From positions 1 to 6,910 of the forward strand of contig JADFVX010000110.1 of NCBI GenBank assembly GCA_015222755.1: 6,910 nucleotides of DNA, written 5' to 3'. The DNA is from Pseudomonadota bacterium. GTDB lineage: Bacteria > Desulfobacterota > JADFVX01. The position numbers and the translations under genes were made by a program. Below, piece by piece: positions 1 through 6,106 of the stretch. The notes under the pieces are model-generated. The model did no database searches and was not told the DNA's origin. It worked only from the letters and a program-made list of their open reading frames with translations. Every line of letters begins with the position of its first letter. The first letter of the stretch is position 1.

Positions 1-240
1 GAACTTTCAGCAGGTGATATCGTCAGGCTCACGGCAAAGGTCAAGGGAAATGGAATATCAGTTGTTTTTGCCGAACCGCAGTCTTCAAAGAGGACCGCTG
101 AACTTATAGCCCGGGAGGCATCAATCGAGGTGTCTATTCTTGACCCTGTGGCTACAGGTGAGATGCACCCCGATTACTATGAAAAAGTTATGAGAGAAAA
201 CCTGCAAGGTCTCAAATCTGCACTTGAAGGAAGGCCCTGA
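1..240 (+). CDS. Metal ABC transporter substrate-binding protein, ZnuA/TroA family (3' end only)
   Basis: The window opens inside this gene; frame 1 runs 79 codons to a TGA at 238-240. The fragment matches the C-terminal lobe of cluster-A-I metal-binding lipoproteins. It has the VVFAEPQ segment (fragment residues 21-27), an AxLIAREA-like helix (33-40), the ILDP strand (46-49) and the closing DYYEKVMRENLQGLK helix (58-72). In ZnuA/TroA proteins the Asp of the LDP motif is one of the metal ligands, here D48. The family captures Zn2+, Mn2+ or Fe2+ in the periplasm or at the outer face of the inner membrane and delivers it to a permease/ATPase pair. The histidine ligands and the His-rich loop that would suggest the metal lie outside the window, so Zn is only the commonest guess. 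The gene points the same way as fur, but a 480-bp gap with its own promoter separates them. Confidence 0.85.
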   Translation, partial: ELSAGDIVRLTAKVKGNGISVVFAEPQSSKRTAELIAREASIEVSILDPVATGEMHPDYYEKVMRENLQGLKSALEGRP

Positions 241-250
241 ATTTTTCATT

Positions 251-332
251 TTTTTGACAGGATTAACCGGATGTTCAGGATCTTTATTAAGATAAATTTT
301 TAATCTAGTCAATCCTGTTATCCCGTCTAAAA
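251..332. repeat. Imperfect inverted repeat of the GACAGGATTAAC type
   Basis: The left arm at 256-272 (GACAGGATTAACCGGAT) reappears in reverse complement at 311-327 with one indel and a few mismatches. T-rich and A-rich ends (251-254, 329-332) extend the pairing. Inside the left arm the CAGGAT unit recurs (276-281), typical of a dispersed intergenic repeat family that I recognise from many proteobacterial and related genomes. No protein is encoded. It could fold as a long hairpin in RNA read through from the upstream transporter gene. Confidence 0.6.
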
Positions 333-382
333 GCCTTTGCCAATCTCTATGATCTATGGTTTTATTTTTCTGTCACAAAATC

Positions 383-410
383 TGTCATTCCCGGCTTGAT
401 CGGGAAACCA
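383..410. repeat. Short TGTCATTCCCG...CGGGAA hairpin repeat
   Basis: TTCCCG (388-393) pairs with CGGGAA (401-406) around a 7-nt loop, inside the phrase TGTCATTCCCGGCTTGAT. This phrase is a familiar intergenic palindromic element in Desulfobacterota- and Nitrospirota-type genomes. It is a second family, unrelated in sequence to its neighbours. The recognition is from memory and was not checked by a search. Confidence 0.55.
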
Positions 411-417
411 GATAAAT

Positions 418-489
418 CTCTCCTAACCCCTCTTTGCTAAAGAGGGGGACTGAACCTCCCCCTTTTGGAAAGGGGGATTGAGGGGAGGG
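418..489. repeat. Double-hairpin repeat of the CCCCTCTTT/AAAGAGGGG type
   Basis: Two hairpins sit back to back. CCCCTCTTT (427-435) pairs perfectly with AAAGAGGGG (439-447) over a 3-nt loop. CCCCCTTT (458-465) pairs with AAAGGGGG (469-476), also over a 3-nt loop. The outer flanks (TCTCCTAA and ATTGAGGGGA) are roughly complementary, so the whole element is also one large inverted repeat. This architecture is that of a dispersed intergenic element. It may also stop or stabilise transcripts coming from the upstream transporter gene, although no U-tract follows. Confidence 0.65.
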
Positions 490-522
490 GGTGTTAATTG
501 CATCCCTAATGTCTGGATATTT

Positions 523-563
523 CCACCCTCACCCTGGCCCTCTCCCATCAAGGGAGAGGGGGG
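523..563. repeat. CACCCTGGCCCTCTCCC hairpin repeat
   Basis: CCCTCTCCC (538-546) and GGGAGAGGG (552-560) form a perfect 9-bp stem with loop ATCAA, preceded by the typical CACCCTCACCCTGG lead. It belongs to a widespread intergenic repeat family that often produces spurious translated fragments reading HPHPGPLPSRERG, as it does here in one frame. It is the fourth distinct repeat family in about 300 bp. Confidence 0.65.
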
Positions 564-653
564 CAAAGAAGATCAGCACAGACAAAATAACCCGTAAAAT
601 TCTATCTAATTCTTTTCCTGTTACTGCCTCTCAATCACACATCAATCTTTCCA

Positions 654-682
654 TTGACATAGTGAAAGGCGTACTCTATAAT
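654..682 (+). promoter_or_regulatory. Consensus sigma70 promoter for the fur-feoB operon
   Basis: TTGACA at 654-659 and TATAAT at 677-682 are separated by exactly 17 bp. This is a perfect match to the housekeeping promoter consensus. Transcription should start near 689-690, about 33 bp before the fur start codon. A promoter this strong normally needs repression, which fits the palindromes immediately downstream. Confidence 0.8.
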
Positions 683-686
683 CCCT

Positions 687-710
687 AATTGAAATTAATG
701 TTCAATTTCA
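687..710. promoter_or_regulatory. Overlapping palindromes at the fur promoter, probable metalloregulator operator
   Basis: AATTGAA (687-693) is mirrored perfectly by TTCAATT (701-707), centred on 697. Shifted by 3 bp, TGAAATT (690-696) is mirrored by AATTTCA (704-710), centred on 700. The site covers the predicted transcription start just after the -10 box, where a bound repressor would block initiation. AT-rich palindromes with a one-base centre are usual for Fur-family proteins. Autoregulation by the fur product is the simplest reading, and the DtxR-type protein of the same operon is the alternative. The sequence is not a textbook Fur box, so the identity of the binder is inferred. Confidence 0.55.
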
Positions 711-722
711 TCTGGAGAGACC

Positions 723-1163
723 TTGGATCAAAAAAGATTAGAAGTTTTTCAGCAATTTGCCGCTGAAAAGGGGCTTAAATCGACGCGTCAGCGCGATAGT
801 ATAGTTGCAACCTTTCTTAAAAGTGATGCCCATCTCAGCGTGGAAGACCTGCATCACCTTGTGCAGGAAGTCAATCCAAAGATTGGTTATGCCACTGTTT
901 ACCGGACCCTGAAACTCCTGGCTGAGTCCGGTCTTGCCGTTGAAAGAAAATTTGATGACGGGCAGGCTCGCTACGAGCACCTTGACCCCGAAGAGCATCA
1001 TGACCACCTCATATGTCTTGACTGCGGTGAAATAGTCGAGTTTGAAGACAAGCAGATCGAGGCCTTACAGGAAGAGGTGGCTGACAGACTCGGCTTCCAT
1101 GTCGTTTCCCATAACCTTGATATGTACGGCTATTGCAGTAAGTGCCGCAAGGAGCGTGGATGA
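723..1163 (+). CDS. fur: Fur-family metal-responsive transcriptional regulator
   Basis: This is a 146-residue protein, the usual Fur length. Fur proteins are homodimeric DNA-binding repressors that bind Fe2+ and shut off iron uptake when iron is plentiful. The N-terminal winged helix includes GLKSTRQRDSIVATF (17-31) and the recognition region GYATVYRTLKLLAESGL (55-71). The hallmark HHDHLICLDCGEIVEF lies at 92-107, and two CxxC pairs (C98/C101 and C138/C141) form a structural zinc site in many Fur proteins. Candidate regulatory-metal ligands include H86, E106, H126 and H130. The start is TTG at 723, with GGAG (714-717) five bases upstream and no internal Met before residue 134. The gene lies directly after a consensus promoter and a palindromic operator, and overlaps feoB, so it is probably autoregulated. 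Zur or PerR cannot be excluded from sequence alone; the feoB partner favours iron. Confidence 0.9.
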   Translation: MDQKRLEVFQQFAAEKGLKSTRQRDSIVATFLKSDAHLSVEDLHHLVQEVNPKIGYATVYRTLKLLAESGLAVERKFDDGQARYEHLDPEEHHDHLICLDCGEIVEFEDKQIEALQEEVADRLGFHVVSHNLDMYGYCSKCRKERG

Positions 1164-3139
1164 ATCATACTGCTGCCAAGAACGACTCAGGAGAGACTGG
1201 CCTCCCGAAAGTTCTTCTCGTGGGAAACCCAAATGTAGGCAAGAGCGTTACCTTTGGCTACCTGACGGGAAGTTACGTGACGGTATCGAACTACCCCGGT
1301 ACGACGGTGGAGGTTTCACGTGGCAAGGCCACAATCAATAAAAAACTCTCTCTTATCATTGACACGCCCGGTGTTAACTCCCTCTTGCCCATGTCTGAGG
1401 ATGAGGAGGTAACACGGAATATACTACTAGATGAGCACCACGACAGTATAGTACAGGTGGCTGACGCTAAAAATCTCAAGCGTTCACTTACTATCTCATT
1501 GCAACTTGCCGAGATGGGCTTGTCTTTCCTCCTTGACCTGAATCTCTACGACGAAGCCCTCTCGCGGGGCATTTCTATAGATACGAAGCGGCTTTCAGAG
1601 ATCCTCGGTGTAGATGCCTTTACTACCGTTGCCACAAGAAGGCAAGGTATGGACAAGCTTCTGAAGGCAATTGAGAAACCCAGAATCTCAGGTTTTCAAA
1701 TGGACTATGGGGTCAGGATAGAAGAGAGTCTTGCCCATTTGGAAGAGTTGCTTCCAGAGTCATATATATCAAAGCGATCCATCGCCCTTATGGTGCTTGC
1801 AGGGGACGCGACCCTTACGGACTGGCTTCATGAGAAACTTTCCCCTGCTGAGCTTGAAAGGGTGGAGGTCATACGCAGACAGGCTGAAGTTGAACTCAGA
1901 CAACCCGTAAGTTACCTTATAAACAGGCAGCGTTCCGCAGAGATAGACAAGATAGTAGATGAGGTTTACTCTGTTTCTGATACAGTGAGGGGTGGTTTCA
2001 GGAACTGGCTGGGTAACATGATGATGCACCCCGTCTGGGGGGTTCCTTTTCTCTTTGCAGTGCTTGCCATTATGTATCTTTTTGTCGGAGTTCTGGGCGC
2101 GGGTACGATGGTAGACTTTCTGGAGACGCAATTTTTTGATCGCTACATCACCCCTTGGTCTACCAAGCTGGCAGATGCATTTATTCCCTTTGAAATTATA
2201 CGCGACTTTCTTGTAGGTGAGTATGGCCTTATAACGATGGCACTTTCCTATGCCATAGCTATCGTCTTTCCAGTTGTAGGGACCTTCTTCATAGCCTTCA
2301 GTATACTCGAAGACTCGGGCTACCTTCCCAGGCTTGCTGTTATGGTGAACAAGATATTTCGGCTTATGGGGCTTAACGGAAAGGCTGTCCTCCCCATGGT
2401 TCTGGGGCTTGGCTGTGATACCATGGCAACAATGACAACACGAATACTGGATACGAAGAAAGACCGGATCATAGTGACGCTCCTGCTTGCGCTTGGAGTT
2501 CCCTGCTCGGCACAGCTCGGCGTAATACTCGGAATGCTTGGAGGTATTTCATTCAACGCTCTTCTCTTCTGGGTCGGTACTGTTTCAGGAGTCTTGTTCC
2601 TTGTGGGATACCTGTCCGCAAAGGTACTGCCCGGAGATGCCTCTGATTTTATCTATGAGCTTCCTCCCGTGCGCCTCCCCCACATGAAAAACATATTTTT
2701 TAAGACCATTGCCCGCATAGACTGGTACATGAGGGAGGCGGTCCCATTATTTATTCTGGGAACCTTGACACTTTTTGTGCTGGACAAACTTAATGCCCTT
2801 GTCCTGATAGAGAAAATAGCCTCTCCTCTTATCGTCACCTTTCTAGGGCTTCCTGAAAAGGCGGCAGAGGCCTTCCTTATAGGTTTTTTAAGGCGGGATT
2901 ACGGAGCTGCCGGCCTGTATGCTTTGCAGCGTGATGGTCTGCTTGACCCCTTACAGACAGTGGTAAGTCTTGTGACAATGACACTTTTTATCCCATGTAT
3001 TGCCAACCTGTTTATGATAGTCAAGGAAAGGGGTATCAAGACAGCCTTTTGGATTACGGCCTTTATCCTTCCATTTGCGCTATTGGTTGGTGGAGTAGTT
3101 AATTTTGTGTTAAGGGCCACAGGGGTTGATTTTAAGTAA
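1160..3139 (+). CDS. feoB: Ferrous iron transporter FeoB (short, divergent subtype)
   Basis: FeoB is an inner-membrane Fe2+ importer with an N-terminal G-protein domain. This copy has 659 residues, against about 770 in E. coli. G1 is GNPNVGKS (22-29), switch I NYPGTTVE (44-51), G3 DTPG (68-71) and G4 NLYD (128-131). A helical guanine-dissociation-inhibitor region follows (about 190-275). The membrane part begins at HPVWGVPF (290) with about eight hydrophobic segments (near 292-312, 357-383, 437-460, 465-487, 525-541, 556-575, 600-621, 630-651). Gate-type motifs are GLGCDTMATMTTR (416-428), PCSAQL (448-453) and PCIAN (612-616), giving cysteines C419, C449 and C613. The chosen start is ATG 1160, which overlaps the fur stop as ATGA, with AAGGAG (1149-1154) five bases upstream. 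A GTG at 1142 would add six residues but lies before that ribosome site. The protein ends soon after the last hydrophobic segment, without the extra C-terminal cytoplasmic tail of some FeoBs. Confidence 0.93.
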   Translation: MNHTAAKNDSGETGLPKVLLVGNPNVGKSVTFGYLTGSYVTVSNYPGTTVEVSRGKATINKKLSLIIDTPGVNSLLPMSEDEEVTRNILLDEHHDSIVQVADAKNLKRSLTISLQLAEMGLSFLLDLNLYDEALSRGISIDTKRLSEILGVDAFTTVATRRQGMDKLLKAIEKPRISGFQMDYGVRIEESLAHLEELLPESYISKRSIALMVLAGDATLTDWLHEKLSPAELERVEVIRRQAEVELRQPVSYLINRQRSAEIDKIVDEVYSVSDTVRGGFRNWLGNMMMHPVWGVPFLFAVLAIMYLFVGVLGAGTMVDFLETQFFDRYITPWSTKLADAFIPFEIIRDFLVGEYGLITMALSYAIAIVFPVVGTFFIAFSILEDSGYLPRLAVMVNKIFRLMGLNGKAVLPMVLGLGCDTMATMTTRILDTKKDRIIVTLLLALGVPCSAQLGVILGMLGGISFNALLFWVGTVSGVLFLVGYLSAKVLPGDASDFIYELPPVRLPHMKNIFFKTIARIDWYMREAVPLFILGTLTLFVLDKLNALVLIEKIASPLIVTFLGLPEKAAEAFLIGFLRRDYGAAGLYALQRDGLLDPLQTVVSLVTMTLFIPCIANLFMIVKERGIKTAFWITAFILPFALLVGGVVNFVLRATGVDFK

Positions 3140-3165
3140 GAAACGATTAAATATTGGAGTCATGG

Positions 3166-3828
3166 ATGGATAAAAACATAGAAGAAATACTGGAACTGCT
3201 TTGGGTTTTTAAGGAGCACGGCATTCCCGCCCGCTACGACAAGATTGTTGCCAAGTCCAAGGTCGATGATACGTCGGAACATCTTGCGGAGATGGATAAA
3301 AAGGGCCTTGTTGAAATATCCGGTGACCAGATGATTACCCTTACTGCTGAAGGGGAGAGGGTGGGTGAAGGGATTGTCAGACGCTGCAGGCTTGCTGAAT
3401 GGCTCCTGTCTAATGTCCTTGAACTGGGAAAGGATGAGTGGGAGAGCACTGCATGTGAGTTTGAACATATTCTAAGTGAAGAGGTGACGGATAGCATATG
3501 TACTTTTCTGGGTCATCCTCCCGCCTGTCCCCACGGTGAACCTATTCCCCGGGGCGAGTGCTGTAAGCGTTTCAGCAAGGAGGTGACCCCCCTTGTTATG
3601 AATGTTACTGAGATGAGACCAGGTGAGTCAGGAAGGGTGGTCTTTATGAGCCCCAAAAACCATGGCAGGCTCGACAAGCTAAGCTCTCTTGGGCTTATGC
3701 CTGGGGCGGTTGTTAAACTCCACCAGAAACAGCCTACATTTGTACTTATTATTGGTGAGACAAGTATCGCCGTCGACCATGAAATAGCGGGTGAGATATT
3801 TGTGAAGAAGATGGAATGTCACGATTAA
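3166..3828 (+). CDS. DtxR-family metalloregulator with C-terminal FeoA/SH3 domain
   Basis: This is a 220-residue protein with three parts. A winged helix-turn-helix covers about 1-70. The metal-binding/dimerisation domain (72-140) includes RRCRLAEWLL and CEFEHILSEEV. A FeoA/SH3-like domain (about 145-217) carries RPGESGRVV and LSSLGLMPGAVVKL. C97, E100 and H101 align with the C102, E105 and H106 metal ligands of DtxR. The residue matching DtxR H79 is a cysteine (C74), and further cysteines lie at 112, 121, 132 and 133. DtxR proteins repress or activate iron or manganese genes when metal-bound. No separate feoA is present, so the third domain may also act as the FeoA partner of FeoB; alternatively it is simply the ordinary third domain of DtxR. 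The start is ATG 3166 with GGAG (3156-3159) six bases upstream; a TTG at 3154 overlaps that site and is unlikely. It lies 26 bp after feoB, in the same operon. Confidence 0.85.
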   Translation: MDKNIEEILELLWVFKEHGIPARYDKIVAKSKVDDTSEHLAEMDKKGLVEISGDQMITLTAEGERVGEGIVRRCRLAEWLLSNVLELGKDEWESTACEFEHILSEEVTDSICTFLGHPPACPHGEPIPRGECCKRFSKEVTPLVMNVTEMRPGESGRVVFMSPKNHGRLDKLSSLGLMPGAVVKLHQKQPTFVLIIGETSIAVDHEIAGEIFVKKMECHD

Positions 3829-3844
3829 TTATTCCCATATTTGA

Positions 3845-3874
3845 TTGAGAATGGCCCGACTTATCTGTTATTAT
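3845..3874 (+). promoter_or_regulatory. Possible weak promoter for the Rrf2 gene
   Basis: TTGAGA (3845-3850) and TATTAT (3869-3874) are 18 bp apart, upstream of the Rrf2-family start at 3904. A small inverted repeat, CTTAT (3860-3864) with ATAAG (3873-3877), overlaps the -10 box and could be an operator. No terminator separates the preceding gene, so readthrough from the feo operon is equally possible. Confidence 0.35.
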
Positions 3875-3903
3875 AAGGAAAATTTAAGAGTAGTCATTTC
3901 AGT

Positions 3904-4371
3904 ATGAAACTTTCCACAAAAATAACATACGGCGTAAGAGCGCTTTTTGATATTGCCTACCACTCATGCGGCATGCCGGCCAAGGTAAATGATATTGCAA
4001 GACGTCAGGGCATATCTCCGAGGTATATAGAGCAGATTTTTATATGTTTCAAAAAAGCGGATATAATCAAGACTGTACGTGGCCCCAAGGGTGGATACCT
4101 GCTTGATAAGAAGCCTGAGGACGTCTCTATAGCTGATATTATAAGGGCCATAGAGGGAAAGATAGAACTTGTAGGATGTAAGACTACAACAGCTGGAGGT
4201 GAAGAAGAGTGTGTTGTCCGGACCCAGTGTGTTACAGCGCCCATCTGGAATGAACTTAATTCCAAAGTTTCAGATTTTTTTGATTCTATTAGTCTCCAGG
4301 ATCTCTGCCTTAGAGGGAAAAATCTCGGTATAGAGCGGGATATGGATGGAAAATTTGTCTACCACATATAA
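3904..4371 (+). CDS. Rrf2-family transcriptional regulator (IscR-like cysteines)
   Basis: This is a 155-residue protein beginning with the family's characteristic MKLSTKITYGVRALFDIA. A winged helix-turn-helix follows (KVNDIARRQGISPRYIEQIF, 27-46), then the wing VRGPKGGYLL (58-67) and DVSIADIIRAIEG (73-85). Rrf2 members include IscR (Fe-S sensor), NsrR (nitric oxide) and CymR (cysteine metabolism). Three cysteines, C92, C103 and C109, lie where IscR holds its [2Fe-2S] cluster. The first spacing is ten residues rather than five, and the position of the IscR histidine ligand is A112. An Fe-S or redox role is plausible but unproven; NsrR-like sensing is an alternative. The start is fixed by the family N-terminus, although the ribosome site is poor (AAGAG at 3886-3890, 13 bases away). 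It stands between the iron operon and guaA, with 17 bp to the latter. Confidence 0.88.
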   Translation: MKLSTKITYGVRALFDIAYHSCGMPAKVNDIARRQGISPRYIEQIFICFKKADIIKTVRGPKGGYLLDKKPEDVSIADIIRAIEGKIELVGCKTTTAGGEEECVVRTQCVTAPIWNELNSKVSDFFDSISLQDLCLRGKNLGIERDMDGKFVYHI

Positions 4372-4388
4372 AAGGAGTTTAGCTTTCT

Positions 4389-5936
4389 ATGTCTGATATT
4401 CATGCAAATATGATCCTTATTCTGGACTTCGGGTCACAGTACACACAGCTTATTGCCAGGCGCATCAGGGAAAATCATGTTTATTGTGAGATACATCCCT
4501 GCACTCTTGATTTTGAAAAGATCGAGGCTATGAAGCCCAAGGGGATAATCTTGTCCGGTGGACCTTCATCGGTACATGATGAAGATGCGCCTAAGATAGA
4601 TAAAGGCGTTTTTGAAATGGGCGTGCCTGTGCTTGGGATATGCTACGGCATGCAGCTCATGACCCATCTTATGGGCGGCAAGGTGGCAGGAGCTGCCAAG
4701 CGCGAGTTCGGCAGGGCGCAGATCGTCATTGATGACGCTACAGATCTTTTTGCAGGTGTTGAGACAAGCAGCACTGTATGGATGAGCCACGGTGACCGTA
4801 TAGAGCTACTTCCCGAGGGTTTTGAGCCCATAGGACATACATCCAACTCGCCTGTAGCTGCCATGAAAAACGCTGAAAAGCGCTTCTACGCCATACAGTT
4901 TCATCCTGAGGTCGTGCATACGCCATGCGGTTCAGAAATACTTCGCAACTTCGTGTTTAGTATATGCGGCTGTGATGGCAACTGGACTATGGGCTCTTTC
5001 ATAGACATCCAGTGTGACCTTATACGCAAACAGGTAGGCGATAAGGGCGTTATCTGCGGTCTTTCAGGTGGTGTTGATTCGGCAGTTACCGCTGTGCTGA
5101 TCCATCGGGCGATAGGAGACCAGCTGCAGTGTATCTTTGTAGACAACGGTCTCTTGAGAAAGGGTGAACGTGATAAGGTGGAGGAGGTGTTCCGCAAGCA
5201 CTACCACATCAACCTCCTTGTCGTTGATGCTGCCGCACGTTTTCATAAAAAATTGGAAGGGATTACGGATCCCGAAAGGAAGCGTAAGATAATAGGGAAT
5301 GAATTTATTTACATCTTTGAAGAAGAGTCACAAAAGTTCAAGGATATCGGCTTCCTTGCGCAGGGCACCCTATACCCCGATGTGATTGAGAGTATCTCTT
5401 TTAAAGGGCCCTCTGCAACTATTAAAAGCCACCATAACGTGGGAGGGCTTCTCGACACTATGAAGCTTGACCTTGTCGAGCCCATGCGTGAACTTTTTAA
5501 GGATGAAGTGCGTGAACTCGGGCGTGAGCTCGGTATGCCCGATGAGATAATCAACAGGCAGCCCTTCCCCGGGCCGGGACTTGCAATACGCATCATTGGA
5601 GAGGTTACACCGGAGCGCCTTCATATTCTACAGGAGTCAGACGTAATTGTACTTGAGGAGATAAAGTCTGCAGGCCTTTACGATTCCATCTGGCAGTCCT
5701 TTGCCGTGCTTCTTCCCGTCCGTTCTGTGGGGGTCATGGGTGACGAGCGTACATATGAAGATACTATTGCAATAAGAGCTGTAAATTCAGTGGACGGTAT
5801 GACAGCAGACTGGGTGCATCTGCCATATGATCTGCTTGGCCGGATTTCCAGCCGTATCATCAACGAGGTGAGGGGCGTCAACAGGGTTGTCTACGACATA
5901 TCATCAAAGCCGCCTGCGACTATAGAGTGGGAGTAG
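4389..5936 (+). CDS. guaA: GMP synthase (glutamine-hydrolysing)
   Basis: This is a full-length 515-residue enzyme. It converts XMP, ATP and glutamine to GMP, the last step of guanine nucleotide synthesis, in the cytoplasm. The class-I glutamine amidotransferase domain (8-195) has its triad at C85 (in GICYGMQ), H172 and E174 (FHPEV). The ATP-pyrophosphatase domain carries the P-loop SGGVDS (226-231), followed by VDNGLLRKGE and LAQGTLYPDVIES. The C-terminal dimerisation domain includes RQPFPGPGLAIRIIGE and ends in the usual DISSKPPATIEWE. All key residues are intact. The start is ATG 4389; AAAGGAG (4371-4377) overlaps the Rrf2 stop codon, with a slightly long 11-base spacing. A second Met at residue 8 has no ribosome site. 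guaB, a frequent partner, is absent here. The close spacing suggests co-transcription with the Rrf2 gene, and transcription ends at the hairpin at 6007-6042. Confidence 0.97.
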   Translation: MSDIHANMILILDFGSQYTQLIARRIRENHVYCEIHPCTLDFEKIEAMKPKGIILSGGPSSVHDEDAPKIDKGVFEMGVPVLGICYGMQLMTHLMGGKVAGAAKREFGRAQIVIDDATDLFAGVETSSTVWMSHGDRIELLPEGFEPIGHTSNSPVAAMKNAEKRFYAIQFHPEVVHTPCGSEILRNFVFSICGCDGNWTMGSFIDIQCDLIRKQVGDKGVICGLSGGVDSAVTAVLIHRAIGDQLQCIFVDNGLLRKGERDKVEEVFRKHYHINLLVVDAAARFHKKLEGITDPERKRKIIGNEFIYIFEEESQKFKDIGFLAQGTLYPDVIESISFKGPSATIKSHHNVGGLLDTMKLDLVEPMRELFKDEVRELGRELGMPDEIINRQPFPGPGLAIRIIGEVTPERLHILQESDVIVLEEIKSAGLYDSIWQSFAVLLPVRSVGVMGDERTYEDTIAIRAVNSVDGMTADWVHLPYDLLGRISSRIINEVRGVNRVVYDISSKPPATIEWE

Positions 5937-6006
5937 AGTTCTCCTTAATGGGGATTTAGGCCTGATATGTAATTGAAAGTTATTGGGTTGATTTTTTTTG
6001 TTTTCC

Positions 6007-6042
6007 AAGAGGGAGTGGCAGTCATGTCACTCCCTCTTTTTT
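6007..6042 (+). terminator. Strong rho-independent terminator after guaA
   Basis: AAGAGGGAGTG (6007-6017) pairs perfectly with CACTCCCTCTT (6028-6038). Three more inner pairs (G-T, C-G, A-T) leave the tetraloop GTCA, and a run of six T follows (6037-6042). It lies 70 bp after the guaA stop. The other strand has no T-run after the hairpin, so it works for plus-strand transcripts only. Confidence 0.92.
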
Positions 6043-6106
6043 AAAAGTAAACCGGCAACTTACCTTAACCAAAGCCTAGGGGCTACTCAACTTCTCCTTT
6101 ACCTTT

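Noticed and set aside
418..563. CRISPR array
   Set aside because: The repeats are self-complementary hairpins of different sequence, without regular spacers or a repeated unit.
491..688. 65-codon plus-strand open frame
   Set aside because: It translates the CCCTCTCCC hairpin repeat (HPHPGPLPSRERG) and runs through the promoter region; no ribosome site and no protein-like composition.
1042..1341. 99-codon plus-strand frame overlapping fur and feoB
   Set aside because: It is a shadow frame; both overlapping genes have family motifs through this region in other frames.
6073..6084. AGCC/GGCT hairpin as terminator for the minus-strand gene
   Set aside because: Only four base pairs and a broken T-run; too weak to call.
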